From assembly GCA_027024125.1 (NCBI GenBank), contig JALVSV010000436.1, forward strand, positions 1 to 26,113: DNA of 26,113 nt, given 5' to 3'. This document shows positions 8,212 through 16,038 of the stretch, one piece after another. Source of the DNA: Methylothermaceae bacterium. GTDB lineage: Bacteria; Pseudomonadota; Gammaproteobacteria; Methylococcales; Methylothermaceae. The translations under genes were made by a program, and so were the position numbers. Under the pieces are notes generated by a model, which was not told where the DNA came from, ran no database searches, and worked only from the letters and a program-made list of their open reading frames with translations. Position 1 is the first letter of the stretch. Every line of letters starts with the position of its first letter.

Positions 8212-9249
8212 ATGGATTATTCGAATCTTGGAGAAACCGGTATTCAGGTCAGCCGCATCTGCCTCGGGACCATGACCTTTGGGGAACAGAACTCCCAGAA
8301 AGAGAGCCACTGCCAACTGGATCTGGCTTTTGAACGAGGCGTCAACTTCTTCGATACCGCCGAGATGTATCCGATTCCTCCCAAGGCCGCCACCCAGGGA
8401 CTCACCGAGACTTACGTCGGTCACTGGCTGTCCAGGACCGGCTTGCGTGACAAGGTCATCCTGGCCACCAAGGTCACAGGGCCGGGGGACTGGATCGCCC
8501 ACATCCGGGGTGGCCCGCGTCTCGACGAAAGACAGATCCGCCAGGCACTTGAAGGCAGCCTGACACGACTGCGCACAGATTACATAGACCTCTATCAGGT
8601 CCACTGGCCGGAGCGGCGTACCAACTTTTTCGGCCACCTTGGTTATCGGCATCAACCTGAAAACGATGGTGTTCCGATCGCAGAAACCCTGGAGGTGCTC
8701 GCCAGCCTGGTGGAGGAAGGCAAGGTCCGCACCATCGGGATATCCAATGAAACCCCCTGGGGGGTCATGCAATATCTAAACCTTGCCCACCAGCACGGAT
8801 GGCCGCGTATCGTCAGCATCCAGAACCCTTACAACCTGCTCAACCGCACCTTCGAGATCGGCCTGGCGGAATTCTCCCACCGGGAACACGTCGGGCTACT
8901 GGCCTATTCGCCGCTGGCATTCGGGGTACTCAGCGGCAAGTATCTCAATGGTGCCCATCCACCAGGTGCCCGCCTGACCCTTTTCCCCCACTATGCCCGT
9001 TACAGCGCGCCCCATATAGAATCCATCGTTCGTCGTTACGTGGATCTTGCCAAAAGCCACGGACTGACCCCAGCCCAGATGGCACTGGCCTATGTCAACA
9101 GCCGCCCCTTCCTGACAGCCAACATCATTGGCGCCACCACATTGAAGCAACTGGCTGAGGATATCGACAGCATCGACATCGAGCTCACGGAAGAAGTAAT
9201 AGCGGAAATCGAGGCGATCCACGCAGCCTGTCCAAATGTGGCGCCGTAA
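8212..9249 (+). CDS. tas: NADP(H)-dependent aldo/keto reductase, Tas family
   Basis: The product is 345 residues, against 346 for E. coli Tas, and recalled similarity runs along the whole length. GTMTFGEQN, AEMYPIPP, TQGLTETYVG, YQVHWPER, IQNPYNLLNR and GLAEFSHRE all correspond to Tas segments. The aldo/keto reductase catalytic tetrad is present as Asp48, Tyr53, Lys87 and His131. The enzyme is a cytoplasmic TIM barrel that reduces carbonyl compounds with NADPH; its physiological substrate is uncertain even in E. coli. A GTG at 8161 is in frame, but the ATG at 8212 aligns with the start of Tas, although no good ribosome site precedes it. The gene stands alone between two copies of a mobile repeat and faces the YdcF-like gene. 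Confidence 0.93.
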   Translation: MDYSNLGETGIQVSRICLGTMTFGEQNSQKESHCQLDLAFERGVNFFDTAEMYPIPPKAATQGLTETYVGHWLSRTGLRDKVILATKVTGPGDWIAHIRGGPRLDERQIRQALEGSLTRLRTDYIDLYQVHWPERRTNFFGHLGYRHQPENDGVPIAETLEVLASLVEEGKVRTIGISNETPWGVMQYLNLAHQHGWPRIVSIQNPYNLLNRTFEIGLAEFSHREHVGLLAYSPLAFGVLSGKYLNGAHPPGARLTLFPHYARYSAPHIESIVRRYVDLAKSHGLTPAQMALAYVNSRPFLTANIIGATTLKQLAEDIDSIDIELTEEVIAEIEAIHAACPNVAP

Positions 9250-9305
9250 GCATTTCTTCCCGGGCGGAAAAGTCCCACGTCCGTCCTGGAAACACGGTCC
9301 TGCAC

Positions 9306-10070
9306 TCAGTAAAACCGAAATCGGTACCACCAACGCCCGACGATTTCGTGGATCAACAGGCGATTGCGCAGCAAAGCCCGGTTTTCCGGTAACCAGTCAA
9401 GGAAGGCATACTCGCTTCCAAAAGTGCAGAAATAGACCGTGGGTGCAGGCGTGACTTCAAGCCCCATATGCTCGAAAGCCTCCAGGGCCCTAGGCATGTG
9501 ATAGGCATGGGTCACCAAAATGATACGGTGAATGTTGGCCCGTTCCAGAACAGCAGCACTGTAACGGGCATTTTCATAGGTGTTGTGGCTCTTTTCCTCC
9601 AGCCAGGAGACTTGGGCCCCGAATTCGTTTTCGAGAATATCGCGCATGATTCGAGCTTCGGAACGCTCTCCGGGCGCCCGATATCCACGACCGCTCACCA
9701 GAATGGGCAGCCTGGTCCGTTTCTGCAACCAGGCGCCATAACGAATCCTCTCCAGCCCCAAGCCCGCCAGGTTGTCCCTGCCTCCATATTCCGGCGCACG
9801 GGAGTAACGGGTCGCGCCTATGATCACAATGGCCTGCGCCTGCTTGTTCGATTTTTCCGGATCGAACGGCGCGGGAATATCCATCCATGACCAGAGCAGC
9901 CGGGTCGTTGACGGCAGGGTAACGAGGAAGAGCAGCAAGGTGGCCAACACAGCCAGCCACCAGATCCCCTTGATGCGCCAAAGGACAACTCCGATGATGA
10001 GCAGCAGGATGGGTCCACCCGGCAACAATGTCAGGCGTTCCACTGTCTGGAGAATCACAGTTTTCAACAC
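9306..10070 (-). CDS. YdcF/SanA-like (DUF218) membrane protein
   Basis: The product is 254 residues. Two hydrophobic segments (about residues 17-50) anchor it in the inner membrane. The DUF218 domain follows: AIVIIGATRYSRAPEYGG, then LVSGRGYRAPGERSEARIM, EEKSHNTYENARYS and the C-terminal LVTHAYHMPRALEAFEHMG. Relatives (YdcF, ElyC, SanA) are linked to cell-envelope integrity and polysaccharide or lipid-carrier metabolism; no reaction is firmly established. The start is a GTG at 10070 with only a weak ribosome site. The reading frame is closed by a stop a few codons upstream, so the start cannot lie much earlier. A 15-codon ORF with a strong ribosome site ends across this GTG, which suggests coupled translation. 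Confidence 0.85.
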   Translation of the reverse strand: MLKTVILQTVERLTLLPGGPILLLIIGVVLWRIKGIWWLAVLATLLLFLVTLPSTTRLLWSWMDIPAPFDPEKSNKQAQAIVIIGATRYSRAPEYGGRDNLAGLGLERIRYGAWLQKRTRLPILVSGRGYRAPGERSEARIMRDILENEFGAQVSWLEEKSHNTYENARYSAAVLERANIHRIILVTHAYHMPRALEAFEHMGLEVTPAPTVYFCTFGSEYAFLDWLPENRALLRNRLLIHEIVGRWWYRFRFY

Positions 10071-10111
10071 AGCTTTTCTTCGCGACCTTCAGGTCCATTC
10101 TCACAATCCAT
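10064..10111 (-). CDS. Possible 15-codon leader ORF coupled to the YdcF-like gene
   Basis: The ATG at 10111 is preceded by GAGGAGG at 6 bases, the strongest ribosome site in the region. It encodes MDCENGPEGREEKLC. Its TGA (10066-10064) comes just after the GTG start of the YdcF-like gene at 10070, so ribosomes ending the leader could reinitiate there. The peptide has no recognisable function. It may only serve translation, or the arrangement may be chance. Confidence 0.35.
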   Translation of the reverse strand: MDCENGPEGREEKLC

Positions 10112-10136
10112 CGCTTTCCTCCTCAAACTTGCGGAA

Positions 10137-10146
10137 AATACTTGGT
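10137..10146. repeat. Left 10-bp direct repeat of element copy 2
   Basis: AATACTTGGT, repeated exactly at 10308-10317. Read as a target-site duplication. Confidence 0.65.
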
Positions 10147-10307
10147 CAGGGCGTCATCTATTCAAGCCAGGGCAGGTGGTCCGCTTCGAAAAACGCCGTG
10201 AATACTTCCCTGTAGGCTCCACGCCGGCCTCCCTGCCGGCGAGGCTTTCGAATCAGACCACCTGCCCCTTCATTCAATCCGTTACGTGTTTGAATGACGT
10301 GGTCCTG
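10147..10307 (+). repeat. MITE-like palindromic element, copy 2
   Basis: This 161-bp copy matches the element at 7965-8129 with a 3-base deletion near its left end and a scattering of substitutions. It is flanked by its own perfect 10-bp direct repeat, AATACTTGGT. The inner palindrome is nearly perfect: GGGCAGGTGGTC near the left and its complement GACCACCTGCCC near the right, each followed inward by TTCGAA. A central hairpin has GCCGGC arms. The element lies 36 bases upstream of the leader ORF of the YdcF-like gene, so it could affect that gene's promoter. Confidence 0.75.
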
Positions 10308-10317
10308 AATACTTGGT
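10308..10317. repeat. Right 10-bp direct repeat of element copy 2
   Basis: AATACTTGGT, the exact partner of 10137-10146. Confidence 0.65.
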
Positions 10318-10746
10318 AGACGGACTTGAAATTCACGCCAAATATCTCACGAATCCTCCTGGAGTGTGGGTATCCAATACCTTCGGATATTCTAACGATC
10401 ATGAAAGCACCACGCAGGGAGCAGGGGAGTGGTTCGAGGGCGTACGCGGCCTGGACGGCCGCGTCCGAGCCTCCAGGGATGGATTCACGGCGTCCCGAAA
10501 ACCACTCCCCTGCTCCCTGCCCCACCTTGTATCTTTCACGGTATCTCAGGGGTCTTGGCATTTAGCCAAGGAAATCATGCGTATCTACGATGAAACCTAC
10601 AAAAAAAGCGGTTTATATCCAAAGAACAGAAGGCCTACAATCTCTGCCTGTTGCAAAATCTGAGACACGTTGAAAATCTTACTGCCGCTCATGAAATTAT
10701 CAACGCCTGTCGTCGTATTCATTTTGGCTCCTTTCATCTTGATTAA
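10318..10746 (+). pseudogene. Possible decayed coding sequence interrupted by a palindromic element
   Basis: No intact gene is recognised here. On the plus strand, protein-like stretches appear in different frames either side of the palindrome at 10414-10520. One encodes MKFTPNISRILLECGYPIPS from 10326. Another runs through LAKEIMRIYDETYKKSGLYP (about 10559-10620). A third, in a frame open from 10594 to a TAA at 10744, continues with SKEQKAYNLCLLQNLRHVEN. The change of frame near 10620 looks like a frameshift in a former gene. I cannot name the family, and the stretches may be chance. Confidence 0.25.
10414..10520 (-). repeat. Third palindromic element with the same core but different stems
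   Basis: The outer arms (10414-10434 and 10500-10520) are a perfect 21-bp inverted repeat beginning GCAGGGAGCAGGGGAGTGG. An inner hairpin has GCGGCC / GGCCGC arms with a five-base loop (10446-10462). On the minus strand, 10467-10493 reads ACGCCGTGAAT, a short variable part, then CCCTGGAGGCTC. That closely matches the core of the two MITE-like copies (8015-8041 and 10193-10219). The order outer stem, core, inner hairpin, outer stem is the same in all three. No clear flanking direct repeat was found. Confidence 0.6.
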
Positions 10747-11001
10747 TTCGCATTAACCACAAGATATCCCGGGGAAAAAGATCCAGTTTCTACGATTGAA
10801 AAAGCCAAATCGCGGTCCATAGCGCGCTGCCTCCCAGGAAGACGGTCATCACCACATTCAAAAAGAATCAGGCCACTTCCCTCGTGGCGTCCGTCTATAA
10901 CCACTCACCCAAATGTGAGCATCGTAGAAGGATAAGAATTGGCTAAAACGGATGGGGTCCGAAAGTTCCATCAGATAACCTCGGCTTGCCCCTGTCTCAT
11001 T
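10747..11001. other. Intergenic region with no recognised gene
   Basis: Nothing firm is seen upstream of the lipocalin gene. On the minus strand, 10790-10849 could encode a hydrophobic peptide of about 19 residues starting MTVFLGGSALWTAIWLF, but no ribosome site supports it. It may be a remnant of a membrane protein. Confidence 0.3.
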
Positions 11002-12051
11002 ATGCGTTGGCTACTCCTCTTCATTGTTCCAATTCTGATCGCTTCATTCCTGTGGCGGGATCGAGGGGGTAACACCAAGCCCGTCACCCACTTTCCGATC
11101 ACAACACTGATCGATTACGACGCATTTCCATGGCTACCAGTCGCAGAGCCGCTGCAATTTCCCAGGGACCATGGCGCCCATGACCATGTTCCCCTGGAAA
11201 CCTGGCAGATCCAAGGCACCCTTTCCTTCCCGGATCACAAGAAGATAGCGTTTCAATACCATATCCTCGCGCTCACCCTGCAGCCACAGACACCGAAACG
11301 CCCATCGGCATGGGGCACAAAGCGTGTTTTCCTCACTTATTTCACGCTGACGGATCCATCCACCCCAAATTTTCAGGTCGAACACCGAGAACAAAGGCAG
11401 GCACTCGGACTGAGCAGTACCGATGGTGATCGAATCATTATTGACGATTGGAAACTGGCTTTCAGATCCAACCAGCTGCAGCTGGTTGCCGGGATCAGGG
11501 GGAAATACCTGAAACTGGCGTTGCTGGACGAATCCATGATCAAGAACGCATCTATCGAATCGGCCACCCTACGCTCTTATCAACTTCCCCGGTTGATAGC
11601 AATGGGCCGCTATGGTGATGTGCCCGTGACGGGTTCAGCCTGGATGGAACATTCCTGGGGCAAACTCCCCCTGCCAGGTGGTGCTGTCTCCCTCCAGCGG
11701 CTCCAACTTCAGATGATCGATGGAAATCTGTTGTCCTGCCTGCAACTCAAACGCCGGGATGATGCATCATCCAATCCTGTCCGCTGTACGGTGATTACCG
11801 CCACAGGCAAGCAGAAACCGCTGGACGAAGCACGGTTGATTGCGATTTCCCACTGGCACAGCCCCAAGGGAAAGGTTTATCCTGTTTCCTGGCGCCTGGA
11901 ACAACCGAAACTCAACCTGCAGATCGAGGCGGTCATGCCGGATCAGGTAACCCCAGGTCCACTTTCCTGGTGGAGCGGCTGGGTAAAGGCCTCAGGCAAA
12001 AGCGGGGAGCTGGGAGAAGGTTTCATGCAGGCAACGGAGGTGGCACGATGA
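11002..12051 (+). CDS. CrtC/AttH-type lipocalin-like protein with N-terminal membrane anchor
   Basis: The product is 349 residues. The N-terminus MRWLLLFIVPILIASFLW is a signal anchor or signal peptide. The rest has the two-part lipocalin-like architecture of the CrtC/AttH family. An early WQIQGTLSFPDHKKIAFQYHI segment takes the place of the usual glycan-like GxLxxxDGxxxxFxY strand pair. Later AWMEHSWG (213-220) corresponds to the family's AWLDHEWG-type signature. Members include carotenoid hydratase CrtC and AttH, which is encoded with an ABC transporter of the AttEFG type. The ATG at 11002 is chosen because it starts the hydrophobic segment; a TTG at 10939 is in frame but gives an unlikely leader. 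The gene ends in an ATGA overlap with the cytochrome gene. The ligand is unknown. Confidence 0.72.
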   Translation: MRWLLLFIVPILIASFLWRDRGGNTKPVTHFPITTLIDYDAFPWLPVAEPLQFPRDHGAHDHVPLETWQIQGTLSFPDHKKIAFQYHILALTLQPQTPKRPSAWGTKRVFLTYFTLTDPSTPNFQVEHREQRQALGLSSTDGDRIIIDDWKLAFRSNQLQLVAGIRGKYLKLALLDESMIKNASIESATLRSYQLPRLIAMGRYGDVPVTGSAWMEHSWGKLPLPGGAVSLQRLQLQMIDGNLLSCLQLKRRDDASSNPVRCTVITATGKQKPLDEARLIAISHWHSPKGKVYPVSWRLEQPKLNLQIEAVMPDQVTPGPLSWWSGWVKASGKSGELGEGFMQATEVAR

Positions 12052-13442
12052 AAAAGGTGGCTTCGATGATGCTGCTGACTCTGACCTGCATCGCCTGTCA
12101 GCAGGAGGAAAAGGTCGAATATTCACCCCTCGGACCTGTGCCTGCCTTTGCTCAAAGGCCCGGCGACCCTGCCCGGGGACGCGAGGCTCTGCTGAATGAA
12201 CCCTACATCACCTGCGGCATTCCGGAATCTGCCTACAGAAAACTGGTCCCTCCACCGCCTAAAGATCAGATACTGGCCGAACGTAAGGGCCGCAATGCCA
12301 CCCTGCCCTATTATCAGACCCATTACCGCACCCCTGACGGGGTCGATCTGATTGTCGCCAACTGCCTCAACTGCCACGCCGCCTCTATCGCCGGCCAATT
12401 CATCATCGGCGTGGGCAACGAACAACGGGACTTCACCGAGGATCCCCGGGAGAGGATAGAAAGTGTGGGACTGTACCTGACCGATCCCAAAGAGATCGCA
12501 CAGTGGCGCCGCTGGGCCAGCCGCCTGTCTGCCATCGCTCCCTATATGATCACAGATACCGTAGGGGTCAACCCCGCCGCCAATATCACCCTGGCGTTGA
12601 TGGCCTACCGCGATCCAAACACCCTGGCCTGGTCGGACAAGCCGCTCATGGAGCCACCACCGCAGAAACCATTGCCCTTCAGCGTTCCACCCTGGTGGCG
12701 GCTGGCCAAGAAAAACGCGCTCTATTACAACGCCGAAGGCCGTGGCGACCATGCCCGGGCGATGATGCTGGGAGCGATCTACTGCGCCGACGATGTGGCA
12801 ACCCTGGAAAGGATCGACCGTTACGCACCGGATATCCGCGCTTTTTTTGCCAGCATCGAACCTCCAAGGTTTCCCTGGTCGATTGATAACATCCTGGCCG
12901 AAAAGGGGAGAACAGTCTTCGAATCCCACTGCAGCCGCTGTCACGGCACCTATGGAGAACAGGAGAGTTATCCCAACCTGGTGGTAAGTCTGGAAGAGGT
13001 GGGAACCGATCCATTACTGGCCGAATGGACCACCACAGGCGGCACCGACCGCTTCATCCACTGGTTCAACCGATCTTATTTCGGCAGACTGAGCCGGGCC
13101 GCACCTGCGCCTGGATACATGCCACCACCCCTGGACGGAATCTGGGCCACCGCCCCCTTCCTTCACAACGGTTCAGTCCCTACACTCGCTGCCCTGCTCG
13201 ACAGCCGAAAACGTCCCGCCTACTGGCTACGCAGCTTCGACACGAACGACTACGATCCCGGGCAAATCGGTTGGCGTTATCAGGCACTCGATCACGGCAA
13301 AGCGGGCGCCAGGGACGACCTGGAACGCAAACACCTGTACGATACCAGCCTACCCGGATATTCCAACCAGGGACACACTTTCGGCGACATTCTGACCGAA
13401 GAAGAACGGCGGGCTTTGCTGGAATATCTCAAGACTTTGTGA
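12048..13442 (+). CDS. Two-heme cytochrome c, probable lipoprotein
   Basis: The product is 464 residues. MKKVASMMLLTLTCIAC is a short export signal with a possible but imperfect lipobox at Cys17. Two heme c sites are present: CLNCH (106-110) and CSRCH (295-299). The C-terminal part has PPPLDGIWATAPFLHNGSVPTL (about residues 364-385), which is typical of larger cytochrome c proteins and resembles the closing segment of di-heme peroxidase-type cytochromes. It should be an electron-transfer protein in the periplasm. It is coupled by ATGA to the lipocalin-like gene, and converges on the ABC permease gene 82 bases away. What it donates to or accepts from is unknown; the nearby iron oxygenases are candidates only by position. 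Confidence 0.85.
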   Translation: MKKVASMMLLTLTCIACQQEEKVEYSPLGPVPAFAQRPGDPARGREALLNEPYITCGIPESAYRKLVPPPPKDQILAERKGRNATLPYYQTHYRTPDGVDLIVANCLNCHAASIAGQFIIGVGNEQRDFTEDPRERIESVGLYLTDPKEIAQWRRWASRLSAIAPYMITDTVGVNPAANITLALMAYRDPNTLAWSDKPLMEPPPQKPLPFSVPPWWRLAKKNALYYNAEGRGDHARAMMLGAIYCADDVATLERIDRYAPDIRAFFASIEPPRFPWSIDNILAEKGRTVFESHCSRCHGTYGEQESYPNLVVSLEEVGTDPLLAEWTTTGGTDRFIHWFNRSYFGRLSRAAPAPGYMPPPLDGIWATAPFLHNGSVPTLAALLDSRKRPAYWLRSFDTNDYDPGQIGWRYQALDHGKAGARDDLERKHLYDTSLPGYSNQGHTFGDILTEEERRALLEYLKTL

Positions 13443-13450
13443 ACAATCCC

Positions 13451-13471
13451 GGGCGAGTTTCAAACCCGCCC
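13451..13471. terminator. Possible bidirectional terminator hairpin
   Basis: GGGCGAGTTT and AAACCCGCCC form a stem with one mismatch in the 82-base space between two convergent genes. No T-tract follows on either strand, so factor-independent termination is doubtful. Confidence 0.3.
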
Positions 13472-13524
13472 CCAGGGATGACATAGAATGCGGAAGGGGA
13501 AAGGGTAAATGTTACCTCCGCCTA

Positions 13525-16038
13525 TCACTCGCATCTCAAGGCCTCGGCGGGAAGGGTGCGGGCCATCCGCCAGGCCGGATAGACACCCGCTCCCAGCCCT
13601 GCCACCAGCGCCATCAACACACCCTGCAGCAACGGTTGCCACTCCAGGTTGAAGGACAAAGTCCAGCCGAAGGCCCGCTGATGGACCACATGGGTCAGCA
13701 CCCAGCCGATCAGAACCCCCATGGGCACAGCCAACAGGCCCGCCACCCCACCCAGAAGACCGGTCTCCGCCATCACCAGCCGCCACAGTTGTCCCGGCGT
13801 CAGTCCCAGGGCCCGCAGAACCCCAAGCTCATGGGTACGTTCCAACTGTAATGCCAGAAGTGCGCTGAATACTCCGACGAAAGCCACCAGAGTCGCCAGC
13901 CAACGCAGCACAGCGGTCACGGCAAAAGCCTGGTCGAAAATTCCCATGGAAAGTGCCATCAGTTCTCGGTTGTCCGTCATTTCGAGACCCTGACCTGGAA
14001 CAAAAGCCTGGATCTTCTCGATCGCGTTCTCAGGATCGGAGCCCGGCTGCAGATAGATCCAGAATGTGGACACCCCGGAATCGTCCCAATAACGGTCATA
14101 GGTTCTGCGGCTCATGGAGATAATGCCCCGACCGGCGTTATAGTCCACATAGACCGCAGCCACCAGAAATTCCTGGTCACCTTTTGGGGTTGAAAGGCGA
14201 ATCCTCTGGCCTGCGCGGACCCGATTGAGGCGGGCATAGGCTTCGGAAACGATCACCGCCTCCTGGGACTGGAACGCCTGCCAGGGGTCGTCCACCGCCT
14301 GCTCCACCAGTTCGAAGGTGGCAAAGGCAGAGGGGCTGAGATCATAGGCATTGATGCGAACGAAACCCCGGTCGGTCGTCAGACGCAGATAGCGGACACT
14401 CCCAACCCCCGCCACTTCTTCGAGCCGGGCAATGCAGTCGCCCAAAGAGATGTCAAGTTCCGCCCTGCCAGAAGCACCGGAACCAGGCTGATATACGTAG
14501 AGATCTGCATCCAGCCGCCGCTCGAGCCATCCTTCCACCGAATCACGAAAGCTATGCATCATCAGGGTCATACCGATGGTGGTGGCGATAGCCACCATCA
14601 GTGCCGCCGCGGCCACACCGGTCCGGCTCAAGGAGGCGGCAACGGCACGGGGAGGCATTCTCCCGGCCGCCCCCAACAGCAACCCACCCAGCCATTGCAA
14701 CCCTTTCATGATTCCCAAAAGCAGGAACGGCACACACAAGGCCCCTCCTGACACCATCAGAATCAGCGCGGCGAACCCCACCTCAAGGCCCTGGGTCAGC
14801 AGCAAAAACACCAGCCCTGCCAAAAGCAGCGCCACACCAGAGGCAGCCAGCCAGATCCCTGTTCCGGCCACCCGCTGCTCGGCAGCCGAACGGATCAGCA
14901 CTGTCACCGGTTGGACCCTTGCCGCCTCCGATGCAGGTTTCCAGGCTGCAGCCAGCGTGGCTCCCAGCCCCAGCAAAATTGCCTTGCCCAACATCCAGGG
15001 AGACCAGCTCAACCTGGCGTCAGGTAGCGGAAAGTACAGTTGATCCAGCGTCCTGGCCAGCAGCGTCAACATCAACTGACCGAGCAGGATACCGGCCAGC
15101 AGACCAAGAAGGCTACCCGCCAACCCCAGAATCAGCGCTTCCAGCAACACCTGTCTCCTGATCTCCTGCCGGGTCAGCCCCAGAACCCGCAGAATGCCAA
15201 ACAAACGCAGACGCTGTACCACCATGAATCCGACGATATTGAAGATCAAAAAGGCCCCGACCAGCAGAGCCAGCAGACTCAATGCGGTCAGGTTGGTATA
15301 GAAGGCGTCGGTCATTTGCCGCACCGACACGCTTCCAGCCTCACGGCTCGAAAGCTCCACGGTCCCGGGCAATAAAGCCTTAAGTGCCACCAGGTCCTCA
15401 TTGCTCGTTATCATCGCATCGATGGCACTCAAGCGTCCCAGAGTACCCAGCGCCTCCTGGGCAGTCGCCATATCCGCTATCAGAGTGGCCTGTGGGCTCC
15501 GTGCTCCGGTATCCAGCCAGCCAATCAGAATCAAGGCGCGCTCTCTGTCACCCACCCACACCTTGAAGTGATGGCCCGGTACCATCCCCAGGGAATCGCC
15601 GGTTTCCCGATCCAGCAACACCGCTCCAGGCTCCAGCAACAGGCGGCGCCAGACCTCCGGAGGCGCATTTGACTGTTCGAGCCAGGGCGGGGCAAAACGC
15701 AATTCCGCCAGGGGGTCTATTCCCACCAGCTTCAGCCGCTTGCCGCTGCCTTCCACCTCGACATAGCCTTCCAGCACCGGCTTGAGCGCAAAAAAACCCG
15801 CCCGTCGCAGGGTTACATACAGACTGTCGGGCACGCCAAACGGCGAAGAGATTCGATGGGTGGCGCGTCCAAACAGCGTCTCGGTGGCCCGTTCGAAAGA
15901 ACGCAGGGCCCCTGTTTCCGCCAAATCGATGGACACCACCACTGCCACGCCCATCATCACCCCAAACAAGGCCAGCACCCACTGCCAGGGATGGTGCTGA
16001 AGGGTACGGATGTTGGATCGCCAGAGCAGGGTTTTCAT
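13525..16038 (-). CDS. FtsX/MacB-type ABC transporter permease (large, two-domain)
   Basis: The product is 837 residues with the duplicated FtsX layout of AttF/AttG- or YbbP-type permeases. There is an N-terminal helix (about residues 20-42), a periplasmic domain, a three-helix FtsX block at about 245-370 (LALLVGAFLIFNIVGFMVVQ at its start), a middle helix pair at about 395-455 with a further helix near 480, a second periplasmic domain, and a final FtsX block (about 705-830) containing ELGVLRALGLTPGQL. Such permeases work with a LolD/MacB-like ATPase to move lipids or hydrophobic compounds across the envelope. The start overlaps the stop of the ATPase gene by 4 bases (ATGA), so the two form one transporter. 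Substrate unknown; neighbours suggest a modified lipid. Confidence 0.9.
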   Translation of the reverse strand: MKTLLWRSNIRTLQHHPWQWVLALFGVMMGVAVVVSIDLAETGALRSFERATETLFGRATHRISSPFGVPDSLYVTLRRAGFFALKPVLEGYVEVEGSGKRLKLVGIDPLAELRFAPPWLEQSNAPPEVWRRLLLEPGAVLLDRETGDSLGMVPGHHFKVWVGDRERALILIGWLDTGARSPQATLIADMATAQEALGTLGRLSAIDAMITSNEDLVALKALLPGTVELSSREAGSVSVRQMTDAFYTNLTALSLLALLVGAFLIFNIVGFMVVQRLRLFGILRVLGLTRQEIRRQVLLEALILGLAGSLLGLLAGILLGQLMLTLLARTLDQLYFPLPDARLSWSPWMLGKAILLGLGATLAAAWKPASEAARVQPVTVLIRSAAEQRVAGTGIWLAASGVALLLAGLVFLLLTQGLEVGFAALILMVSGGALCVPFLLLGIMKGLQWLGGLLLGAAGRMPPRAVAASLSRTGVAAAALMVAIATTIGMTLMMHSFRDSVEGWLERRLDADLYVYQPGSGASGRAELDISLGDCIARLEEVAGVGSVRYLRLTTDRGFVRINAYDLSPSAFATFELVEQAVDDPWQAFQSQEAVIVSEAYARLNRVRAGQRIRLSTPKGDQEFLVAAVYVDYNAGRGIISMSRRTYDRYWDDSGVSTFWIYLQPGSDPENAIEKIQAFVPGQGLEMTDNRELMALSMGIFDQAFAVTAVLRWLATLVAFVGVFSALLALQLERTHELGVLRALGLTPGQLWRLVMAETGLLGGVAGLLAVPMGVLIGWVLTHVVHQRAFGWTLSFNLEWQPLLQGVLMALVAGLGAGVYPAWRMARTLPAEALRCE

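Noticed and set aside
8212..10070. Composite transposon formed by the two repeat copies around tas and the YdcF-like gene
   Set aside because: The direct repeats differ between copies and each encloses its own element, which indicates two separate insertions and not one composite movement.
10313..10663. Intact 116-codon plus-strand ORF
   Set aside because: It reads straight through the perfect palindrome at 10414-10520, so its continuity is accidental. Only its flanks look protein-like.
12123..12944. Minus-strand 273-codon open frame opposite the cytochrome c gene
   Set aside because: Antisense shadow; the opposite strand carries two heme motifs and an export signal.
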